Assembly: GCF_000725125.1 (NCBI RefSeq)
Contig: NZ_JFCB01000004.1
Location: 124,001-188,000 of the forward strand
Direction of reading: 5' to 3'
DNA: 64,000 nt
Source of the DNA: Streptomyces toyocaensis
GTDB taxonomy: Bacteria; Actinomycetota; Actinomycetes; Streptomycetales; Streptomycetaceae
A program made the position numbers and the translations under genes. Within the stretch, counting starts at the first letter, position 1, and each line of letters starts with the position of its first letter. Below the pieces are notes generated by a model. The model saw nothing but the letters and a program-made list of their open reading frames with translations. It searched no databases and was not told the origin of the DNA. This document shows, in pieces, positions 45,340 through 53,800 of the stretch.

Positions 45340-46251
45340 ATGCGCAGCCGTTTCGAGCCCGACCGGCAGCTGACCGCCCGCATGGCCGTCACGATGTTCC
45401 TCCTCGGCCTGCTGTACGTGGGGTTCGTCGCCGCACTGATCGCGCTGCTCCAGTCCGTCGTGCTGGTGATCGTCATCGCCGCCGCACTGCTCTGGGCCCA
45501 GTACTGGTACTCCGACCGGATCGCGCTCTACGCCATGCACGGCCGCGTCGTCACGCCCGGGGAACAGCCCCGGCTGCACGGAGTCGTCGACCGCCTGTGC
45601 GCCACCGCGGACATGCCGAAGCCGCAGGTCGCCGTCTCCGACATGGATCTGCCCAACGCGTTCGCCACCGGCCGCAACGCCGACCACGCCGTGGTCTGCG
45701 TGACCACCGGACTCGTCCGGCGTCTGGAGACCGAGGAGCTGGAGGGCGTCCTGGCGCACGAGCTCTCCCATGTCGCCCACCGCGACGTGGCGGTGATCAC
45801 CGTCGCCTCGTTCCTGGGCGTGATCGCCGGCCTGGTCGTCCGCTTCGCCTTCTACTCCCAGCTGTTCGGCGGGCGCGGCCAGCGGGACCAGAACACCGCC
45901 GTCGTGTTCCTGGCGGTGATGGGCGTCTCGGCCCTCGTCTACGCGATCAGTTTCCTGCTGATACGGGCCCTGTCCCGCTACCGTGAGCTGGCCGCCGACC
46001 GGGCGGCGGCCATGCTGACCGCCAAACCGTCCGCCCTGGCCTCGGCGCTGACCAAGGTCAGCGGTGACATCGCCCGCATCCCCACGAGGGATCTGCGTAC
46101 GGCCCAGGCGTTCAACGCCTTCTTCTTCACCCCCGCCCTCGGGCCCGGCACGGCGATGGCGAACCTGTTCTCCACGCACCCCTCCCTGGAACGCCGCCTG
46201 GAAGCGCTCGCGGACCTCTCCGCGGAACTCGGCGAACCGGGCGGGCCGTGA
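45340..46251 (+). CDS. htpX: M48-family zinc metalloprotease HtpX-like
   Basis: A 303-residue membrane protease. Two N-terminal transmembrane helices (about 15-55), the zinc motif HELSH (140-144), third ligand Glu216 in RELAAD, and two further helices between (about 150-175 and 185-212) match HtpX. It removes damaged membrane proteins. Its place between pspAA and pspAB is the standard actinobacterial PspA-linked arrangement. Confidence 0.92.
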   Translation: MRSRFEPDRQLTARMAVTMFLLGLLYVGFVAALIALLQSVVLVIVIAAALLWAQYWYSDRIALYAMHGRVVTPGEQPRLHGVVDRLCATADMPKPQVAVSDMDLPNAFATGRNADHAVVCVTTGLVRRLETEELEGVLAHELSHVAHRDVAVITVASFLGVIAGLVVRFAFYSQLFGGRGQRDQNTAVVFLAVMGVSALVYAISFLLIRALSRYRELAADRAAAMLTAKPSALASALTKVSGDIARIPTRDLRTAQAFNAFFFTPALGPGTAMANLFSTHPSLERRLEALADLSAELGEPGGP

Positions 46252-46266
46252 GGAAGGAGCCGGACC

Positions 46267-46845
46267 GTGGGCTTCTGGGACGCCCTGCTGGGCCGGAGCA
46301 GACCCGTCCGGCCCGACCTGGACCAGCTCTTCGCCCTGCCCTCGGCGGCGATCACCCTCCAGGCCGCCGTCGGCATCACCCCGACCGGAGCGGGCTCGGT
46401 CTGCTTCGCCGCGATCGAAGGCGGCGCCTTCGAGCAGGTCCGGCGGGAGGCGGGGGCCCTTCTGGAGGCCGACACGGAACGCGGCGACGCCCCTGTGGAG
46501 TTCAGCCGCGACACCTACGGCTACACGTGGCTGCTCTCCCGCCGCCCCCCGGACAGCCTGCCCGCCCTCGTGAGCGATCTCCACGCGGTCAACACCGCTC
46601 TGCAGGACGCCGGCTTCGGCCCGCACCTCCTCTGCTCCCTGGTCGCCTTCCGCACCGTCGGCCGGCGGCCCCTCGCGCTGGTCTACCTCTACAAGCGCGG
46701 CACCTTCTACCCGTTCGCCCCACTGCCCGGCGACACACGCGACAACCCGCTGGAGCTCCAGGTCAAAGCCGTGCTCAAGGACGACCTGCGCATCGAACGG
46801 GACCTGAGCCGCTGGTTCCCGCTCTGGGGCGCCCCGGGGCTGTGA
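46267..46845 (+). CDS. pspAB: PspA-associated protein PspAB
   Basis: A 192-residue protein starting GFWDALLGRS with the body motif LVAFRTVGRRPLALVYLYKR and FYPFAP, typical of the PspAB family encoded next to pspA and htpX. Starts GTG 46267, 15 bp after htpX, as the last gene of the operon. Function unknown. Confidence 0.85.
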   Translation: MGFWDALLGRSRPVRPDLDQLFALPSAAITLQAAVGITPTGAGSVCFAAIEGGAFEQVRREAGALLEADTERGDAPVEFSRDTYGYTWLLSRRPPDSLPALVSDLHAVNTALQDAGFGPHLLCSLVAFRTVGRRPLALVYLYKRGTFYPFAPLPGDTRDNPLELQVKAVLKDDLRIERDLSRWFPLWGAPGL

Positions 46846-47002
46846 CTCGGCACGACCGGATCGCCGTCGCACCCGGTGACCCTCGTTCGGAGCAGCGTCC
46901 CGCCTGTCGCCCCGGGATGCGCCGTCCCTGTCGATAGCGTCCGACCGGCTGCCGCCGGGCCGAAACGGCGGACCCGTCAGCGCGTCGCAGGGAAGAGGTT
47001 CC

Positions 47003-48154
47003 ATGACGTCTCGATCCATTCGCCTGCTGGCATCCGGGCTGGTCCTCGCCTCGGCCTGGACCTGCCTCGCCCTGGGGGGCACCCGAGCCGCCGCGGACGC
47101 CGCACCCAAGCGGGGTGACGACGGCGTGCCGGGCCGGTTCAACGCCATCACCGACGTCCCGGGCGTCCTGGTCGGGCAGGTGCAGTCGACCGAACCGCCC
47201 TATCTCACCGGCTCGACCGTGGTGTACACCCCGGACGAGCCGGTCGCCGGTGTCGATGTGCGGGGCGGTTCCCCGGGCACATGGATGACGGACATGCTCA
47301 GCCCCGCCAACGCCAATCCGGGGACGGACGCCATCGTCCTCACCGGGGGCAGCGCCTGGGGCATGGACGTCGGCGTCGGTGCCATGCACTGGCTGGAGGA
47401 CCACAAGAACGTCGACATCCCCATCGTGCCCGGAGCGGTGATCTACGACATCGGCCGGGGCGGGGACGACAGGGCCCGTCCCACGGCCGACTGGGGCTAC
47501 CGGGCGATGGACGCGGCCAAGGACGGACCGGTCCGTCAGGGCACCGTGGGCGCCGGGACGGGAGCCGTCACCGGGAACGGGACCCTGAAGGGAGGCGTGG
47601 GCACGGCCAGCGTCGTGCTGGACGACGGGACCGTCGTCGGAGCGCTGGTCGTGGTCAACGCCCTGGGCTCCACGGTGAATCCGAAGGACTGCACCCTGTA
47701 CGCCGCCGAACTGGGCCTCGGCCAGGAGTTCGCCGGGCTGCGCAAGCCCTCACCCGCCGAGTGCGCGCCGCTCGAGGGAACGGCCCCGAACCGCAACACC
47801 ACGATCGCGGTCGTGGCCACCAGCGCGAGCATGGAGAACGCGGCGGCGACCAGGATGGCCGCGGCGGCACAGGACGGTCTGGCCAGGGCGATGAACCCCG
47901 CCCACACGCTCTACGACGGCGACACCGTCTTCGCGGTGGCCACCGGAACCGGCCGGAAACTGGCCAACAACGATCCGGACGACGCCCCGGCCCTCGCCCG
48001 GATCGGCGCCGCGGCGGCCGACACCCTCACCCGTGCGGTCGCCCACGCCATGCTCGCGGCCACCTCCGCGCGTCAGTACGAGAGCTACTGCGACACCTAC
48101 CCGTCGGCCTGCGCGAACCTCCAGCGCCACCGGTCCGGCCGGGGAGGCGCCTGA
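47003..48154 (+). CDS. Secreted P1-family (DmpA/NylC-like) N-terminal-nucleophile hydrolase
   Basis: A 383-residue protein with a Sec signal peptide (charged start, hydrophobic core 7-25, cleavage near residue 31). The mature body is a P1/S58 peptidase related to DmpA aminopeptidase and NylC amide hydrolase. The autoprocessing motif KGGVGTAS places the presumed nucleophile at Thr201, to be freed by cleavage after Gly200. Self-cleavage and secretion are inferred from the family. Conserved TGGSAWGMDVGVGAMHWLE is present. Substrate unknown. ATG 47003 has GGGAAGAGG upstream. Confidence 0.87.
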   Translation: MTSRSIRLLASGLVLASAWTCLALGGTRAAADAAPKRGDDGVPGRFNAITDVPGVLVGQVQSTEPPYLTGSTVVYTPDEPVAGVDVRGGSPGTWMTDMLSPANANPGTDAIVLTGGSAWGMDVGVGAMHWLEDHKNVDIPIVPGAVIYDIGRGGDDRARPTADWGYRAMDAAKDGPVRQGTVGAGTGAVTGNGTLKGGVGTASVVLDDGTVVGALVVVNALGSTVNPKDCTLYAAELGLGQEFAGLRKPSPAECAPLEGTAPNRNTTIAVVATSASMENAAATRMAAAAQDGLARAMNPAHTLYDGDTVFAVATGTGRKLANNDPDDAPALARIGAAAADTLTRAVAHAMLAATSARQYESYCDTYPSACANLQRHRSGRGGA

Positions 48155-48251
48155 CACCGGGAGGCACTGGACCGCCCGCGGGGGGAGGCTCCTGAGGCGC
48201 GTGCGCCGAGCAGATCCGGGACGTCGACGAGATCCTCGCGGCGGGCACCCG

Positions 48252-48992
48252 TCAGCGGATCAGCGAGCGGCCCGTGGGAGCCAGCCGGAGGGTCAGGGGG
48301 GCGGCCGTCCGTGCCCCCTCGACGGCCGGCAGGACCACGTCCCGGACGAGGGGGTGATCGCGCACGTCGGCCAGGTGCCGCCGGTGGTCGCTCTCGTCCG
48401 GGTACGAGGTGAGGACCACGGCCACGTTTTCACCGGTGCGGACCGGCAGCCTGGGGAACGTGTTGGGGGCGGACTCGGTGACCAGGACGGCGAGCGGCGC
48501 GGGTCCCGTCTGGTGGAGCACCGGGAGAAGACCGTCCCGGACCAGGTCGAGGCCGTCGTGCCGTCCGGGTGGGAAGGACCACAGCGTGGCGGCCACGAAG
48601 CGCTCCGGTTCCGGGGCGCCGGCCCGTGGCCGCTCGGCGGGGGAGACGGCGAAGCCGGTCCCGGCCGACAGCGGTCGCAGCAGGAGCACGTCGTCGGAGT
48701 CGATCATGGTGGCGTTGGCCCGGGGACCGTGCTCGGCCCAGACCGGGCCGCCGTAGAACGCCGTCAGCGCGTGGTGACGCGCCGTCATGTCCCGGAAACC
48801 CCGCAGCCAGACGAAGCGGTCGGGGTCGTCGAGGTCCCGGAACTGGCCGAGGACGACCATCCCGGTCTCCTCCTGGGTCTCCACGAACTCCCGGTCGAAC
48901 AGCTCGATGAGCTCGTCGCGCCGGCCGGGACGCAGCGTGTACTGACGCAGTTCGACCACGGAGGGGTGGTCGACGGCATGGGTGGCAGGCAC
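48252..48992 (-). CDS. NIPSNAP-family protein
   Basis: A 246-residue protein with two ferredoxin-like alpha/beta repeats. The first contains VELRQYTLRPGRRDELIELF, typical of NIPSNAP proteins, whose bacterial role is unknown. It is divergent from the WYL regulator with 122 bp between the starts, so the regulator may act on it. It is convergent with the P1 peptidase gene. Confidence 0.85.
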   Translation of the reverse strand: MPATHAVDHPSVVELRQYTLRPGRRDELIELFDREFVETQEETGMVVLGQFRDLDDPDRFVWLRGFRDMTARHHALTAFYGGPVWAEHGPRANATMIDSDDVLLLRPLSAGTGFAVSPAERPRAGAPEPERFVAATLWSFPPGRHDGLDLVRDGLLPVLHQTGPAPLAVLVTESAPNTFPRLPVRTGENVAVVLTSYPDESDHRRHLADVRDHPLVRDVVLPAVEGARTAAPLTLRLAPTGRSLIR

Positions 48993-49076
48993 AGCGGGCT
49001 CCTGTTCGGTGGTCTTTCGCCGGGTGTCTTCCCCGGGTGTCTTCTCCGGGCGCGGACCGACGGTAGGGGAGCCGTG

Positions 49077-49093
49077 TGTCAGGTGCTGTCAGG
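49077..49093. promoter_or_regulatory. Direct repeat, candidate WYL-regulator operator
   Basis: TGTCAGG occurs at 49077-49083 and 49087-49093, exactly 10 bp apart, one helical turn. It lies in the divergent NIPSNAP/WYL intergenic space, 22 bp before the regulator ATG. Confidence 0.4.
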
Positions 49094-49114
49094 GTTTCCT
49101 GGGAGAATGCGCCC

Positions 49115-50092
49115 ATGTCTGCCGGTCGACTGCTGTCGATGCTGCTGTTGCTGCAATCCCGTGGCCTCGTGTCCGCGCGGGAACTCGCCGAGGAGCTGGA
49201 GGTGTCCGTGCGGACCGCCTACCGCGACCTGGCACGACTGCAGGCGGCCGGGGTCCCGGTCTACGCGGAGCCGGGGCGCGGGGGCGGCTACCGGCTGCTC
49301 GACGGGTACCGCACCCGCCTCACCGGGATGAGCGAGGGCGAGGCGCGGGCCCTGTTCTTCGCCGGGCTGCCCGGGCCCGCCACCGAGCTGGGCATCGCCG
49401 CCGAGGTGACGGCGGCACGGCTGAAGCTGCTGGCCGCGCTGCCGACGGCACTGCGCGAGGAGGCGACGCGGACCGCGGCGGTGTTCCACCTGGACGCCCC
49501 CGGCTGGTACCGGGACCCCGAACGGGCGCCGCACCTGCCCCTGTTCGCCGACGCGGTGCTCACCGGCCGCGCCGTGGACGTGCGCTACCGCCGCTGGAAG
49601 GCCCCGCACGAGGTGTCGCGCCGCCTGCGCCCCTACGGCCTGGTGCTCAAGTCCGGCACCTGGTACCTGGTCGCCGCCGGGGAGGACCGGATCGCGACCT
49701 ACCGGGTCGCCCGGGTCCTCGACGCGGTGCCGAGCGAGGAGCGGTTCGACCGGCCGCCGGACTTCGACCTGGGTGCGTACTGGACCTCCTACCTGGACGA
49801 TTTCCGGACACGCCGCTACACCGGCACGGCCACCGTCCGCCTGTCGCCGCGGGGGCGACGGCGCCTGCCCGACAACGTCCCCCCGGAGGTGGTCTGGGCC
49901 GTCGACACCACGGCGGTCGCCGTCGGCGGCGACGGGTGGGTGGAGGCCGTCATCCCGACCGAGAGCACGGACCACGCCTGCGGTGAACTGCTCCGGCTCG
50001 GCACCGACGTCGAGGTCGTCGCACCGGCCGAACTGCGCCGGGCGATGGCCGCCACGGTGGGCGCACTCGCGCGCACCTATGGGCCCGCCTGA
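49115..50092 (+). CDS. WYL-domain transcriptional regulator
   Basis: A 325-residue regulator. It has an N-terminal winged helix (1-60, ARELAEELEVSVRTAYRDL) and a WYL domain (about 140-215) that literally contains GTWYLVA, plus a C-terminal WCX-like extension (about 235-320). WYL domains sense nucleic acid or small ligands and several control phage-defence islands. It lies immediately left of the defence-like island, which could be coincidence. ATG 49115 has GGGAGA upstream. Confidence 0.87.
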   Translation: MSAGRLLSMLLLLQSRGLVSARELAEELEVSVRTAYRDLARLQAAGVPVYAEPGRGGGYRLLDGYRTRLTGMSEGEARALFFAGLPGPATELGIAAEVTAARLKLLAALPTALREEATRTAAVFHLDAPGWYRDPERAPHLPLFADAVLTGRAVDVRYRRWKAPHEVSRRLRPYGLVLKSGTWYLVAAGEDRIATYRVARVLDAVPSEERFDRPPDFDLGAYWTSYLDDFRTRRYTGTATVRLSPRGRRRLPDNVPPEVVWAVDTTAVAVGGDGWVEAVIPTESTDHACGELLRLGTDVEVVAPAELRRAMAATVGALARTYGPA

Positions 50093-50202
50093 CGTCGGAA
50101 CGTGGACGCGGCGGCCGCGTTTCCCTGGCTGCGGGCGAAGCGCTGCTCACCAGGTACCCAGGGATCTCGCCACGATCCCACGGCAAGACGGGACGGGCCG
50201 GA

Positions 50203-50655
50203 TCACCGCCCCCTGGGCGGTCGCCGGCGACGCGTCCAGTGGGTGGGCACACCGTTGAGCCTGCTCGACGAACCGGTCGCCGCTGACCACGACTTCGCCT
50301 TGACGGTGTGGTCCTTCACGGCCACGGAGCGTGCCGTACCGCCTCGGCGTGAGGCCCACAGACGCTCCGCCGCGCATGCGTCCACCAGCGGGGCCGCCAC
50401 GCGGCGGCCCGGGTCAGGACACTGCCAGACGGCGTTAGTGGACAGGTGCCGTCGGTCCGCGTTGCGGAGGTCGAAGGAGCCGGTGTCGACCACCAGCGGG
50501 TTCGCGGGCGCCGGGACTGCGTCCCGCCGGACGAATTCCAATTCGATGCATCCCCGGCCGGTGTCGGTCGGGATGGCCTTGCTGCCACCGATGATCATCA
50601 GTGGGACCGACGGGTCAGGGGACGTTGACACCGTGCAGCCGTCGGCGTGCCGCAC
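50203..50655 (-). CDS. Hypothetical protein, possibly a gene remnant
   Basis: A 150-codon frame starting GTG 50655 with strong GC3 bias, so it is probably or formerly coding. The middle (LMIIGGSKAIPTDTGRGC to NPLVVDTGSFDLRN) looks like real protein; the ends are low in complexity. I recognise no domain. It occupies most of the gap between the WYL regulator and the GHKL giant gene. Confidence 0.4.
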   Translation of the reverse strand: MRHADGCTVSTSPDPSVPLMIIGGSKAIPTDTGRGCIELEFVRRDAVPAPANPLVVDTGSFDLRNADRRHLSTNAVWQCPDPGRRVAAPLVDACAAERLWASRRGGTARSVAVKDHTVKAKSWSAATGSSSRLNGVPTHWTRRRRPPRGR

Positions 50656-50865
50656 GCGTCACGGTCGTCCACGGCGGAGTTCGGTGCGGCGGGCTCGTGC
50701 GAGCAGTGATGGCCAGTATGCCCATGTACCACTCAATAGGGGAATCCTCCGGCAGCCGCAGCCTCTGATCCAGTTGGATGGCAGTGCCGGGCCTGCTTCT
50801 TGGCAGGCGCAGGCACAAGGCCGCGCGGGAACAAGGAGAAAGCCATCACAGCGACAAGGGACGCC

Positions 50866-53800
50866 GTGGAAACTGACGGGTTCCGGGCGGCTGTAGTCGC
50901 CCTGACCCGGCGGCGAGTCGAGATCTACAGGGACGCCGGCGAGACATGGAGGTTTGCCGAAAGCCTTAAGTCCGTCAGTGAGGACACCGCCCAGGAGTAC
51001 GAGGGCCGCACGATCCTCGAGCTGGTTCAGAACGGGCACGACGCACTCGGCCATGCCGAGCCGGGGAGGATTGCCGTTCTAGCGGTCTCGGGAGAGGGAG
51101 GAGGTGTCCTCTACGTCGCCAACGAGGGCTCGGTCTTCGCCAAGGAGAACTTCCGTGCCATCACCGAGCTCGCCCTGTCCAGCAAGGCCGCAGGCGAAGG
51201 GATCGGCAACAAAGGGCTCGGATTCCGCAGTGTGCTGCAACTGACGGACTGGCCGGAGATCTACTCGAAGTCCTCTCCCGGCTCGACGGTGTTCAACGGC
51301 TACTGCTTCCGCTTCGCCAGGCCTGAGGACGTGCGCACCCTGGTGGACGACCCCGCACTCGCGATCCGAGTGATCGAGGACATTTCGCCGCTGGCACTTC
51401 CGGTACCGGCCGACGCCACCGATCCCGTACTCGAGGAACTTGCCGAGGACGGGTACTCCACGGTCGTCCGGCTACCGCTGCGCGACCGGCACGCCTGGGA
51501 ACTCGCTGTGGCGCAGGCGCGGGACATGATGAACGGTGACGCCCCGCTCTTGCTATTCCTCGACCGAGTGACTGAACTCCTCGTCGAGGTACGCGACGGC
51601 CCCGACACCGGCTTCCGGAACGTCCTCTCGCGCACCGCGCGCTCCTCGGACCTGATCACCGCATGCGAGAACGACTGGGTACGTGAGGTCGACCTCGCCG
51701 GGGCGGGCCGTTACTTGCTGGCGCGCCGTACGCTCGATCCCGATGCCCTCAGCGGAGCGATCAGCCGCAGCGTCCACGCGCGCGAGATCGACGCCGCCTG
51801 GGAGAGCTGGGATGCCGAGGCTTGGGTGGCGGTCGCGCTGCGCCTCGACGAGCCGCTCACCCACGGGCGCATGTACACCTTCCTGCCGATGGCCGAGGGC
51901 GTCCGCGCCCCGTTCCCCGGCCACGCCCATGCCCCGTTCTTCACCAAACTGGCCCGCCTCGACATCAGCGAGGCGGTGACGCTGAACGCCTTCCTTCTCG
52001 ACCAGCTCGCCGTACTGACGGTCGAACTGGGCAGGCGTATTCGCGCGCAGACCCCGCACCTGCGCGCCGCGGATCTCGTGCTCGATCTCATGTGCTGGGA
52101 CACACCCGGACGGCTGGACGCCGCCTTGGACGGAAAGCTCGCCGCCGAACCGATCGTCCCCTTGCACAGCCGGAGGGCGTGGGGCTCGCTGCAGGACTCC
52201 TACGGATGGCCCGACGTCAAGCGTTCCTGGCGCGTTCTCACCACCGAGGCGCTCACGAAAGCCGGGGCCGACCTGCTGACCCCGTCGGTCGGCCCTGTCC
52301 GCCACACGCGTCTGGATAAGCTGTGCAGGGCCGTCCTCTCCAGGCCCTTCCGTCCGCCGGCGCTCCTGGCCGCCGAGTGGGCCGAAACCGTGGCCCGGTC
52401 TCTGCGAGGCGGCGGGGAACCGGCAGGACAGGAATGGGCGGACTTCTACAGCGACCTGTCCCACGCGTTCGCCCGGGATCAGGGCGTGCTGCGAGGTCGG
52501 CACATCATCCTCACCCAGGACATGCGGCTGAGGAGCGCCCTCGGGAGCCGGGACGCGTCCGGCAGGCAGGACGCGACCGTCTTCTTCCACCCCGACCCCG
52601 ACGACATTGCCGACGACGACCCGGTCACCCGGGTCCCGGGTGACCTCAAAGCACTCCGGCGCCGTATCTCCTTCACCCACCCGGCGATCACTTGGGACAC
52701 GGCCGGACGCGGATTCCTCGAGCGCAACGAACTGGTGCGCCCCTACCAACTGGACCGCGTCTTCGACGCGCTGGCCGACCTGCTCTCCGCCCAGTCCTCG
52801 GAGGCACTCAGCCGGGACGCCCTCACCTTTGCCTTCCGGCAATACCCCTTGCTCACCCAGGCGCAGCGCAGACGGCTCGCAGCCATTCCCTTTCGGCTGC
52901 CTCTGGCCAACCCCGGCCGTTGGGGCAGAGCCTCGTCCTGCTCCTTCTCGCCCGCCTGGGGCACTGAGGGGGCGCGGCGGCTGGAGCGGTTCCTCGCCGA
53001 GGGGGGAGCCCGGATCCCGGCCCTGGCCGCACAGCGGGACCAGGGGATCAGGAGCCCCGAGGAGTGGCCCGCGCCGATCCGGGACCGGGTGGCCTACACC
53101 GAGTTCCTGGAGGCACTCGGTGTGTGCGACGGCCTGAGGCCCGGGGCCGTCGGGGAACGTCTCGGCGCATGCCAGGGGTACGAACTGCGTCCCTCGGGCC
53201 TCGCCGTGCGCCTCGGACTGGAGGATCCTCTCGCCGATGCCTGGTCCGCCGACGTCAGAAGCGGGTGGACCAAGTTCGCACACCCATACACGCCGTACGA
53301 GTTCACAGACGGGCTGGCCCACCTGGCGGGAGCGACCGAGGTCGCCGGGCTCGGCTCCACCGCCCGGCGCGAGTTCGCCGAATTGCTGATGCACGGGCTG
53401 CGTACCTGGGGCGAGGACGTTCTCACCGTCACGGTGCACAGGCCCACCTACCCTTTCAAGGACGCGCACGTCTGGCCCACTCCTCTGGCCTCTTACCTCC
53501 GAAGCCTGGCCTGGCTTCCTGTGGAGGACCCGGACGGTACGTCCTTCGTAGAGCCCCGTCGGGCTTGGTTCAGTACCGACGGCGAACTGCCGGCCTTCGT
53601 ACCCGCGCTGCCCCTGTCGACGCGGCGTCTGCTCAGCGACAGGGGCGTCGTCGAGCGGATGCTCCGGCTCGGTCTCCGCAGGTGGGACGATCCGCAGCAC
53701 GCCGGGGCGGCGGTGAAGCAGCTGGCGGCTGTGCTCGACAGAGGTGACGTGCCCGAGTACCTCAGTGTCTCCTTCAAACGGCACTATGAGCGGGCGTGGT

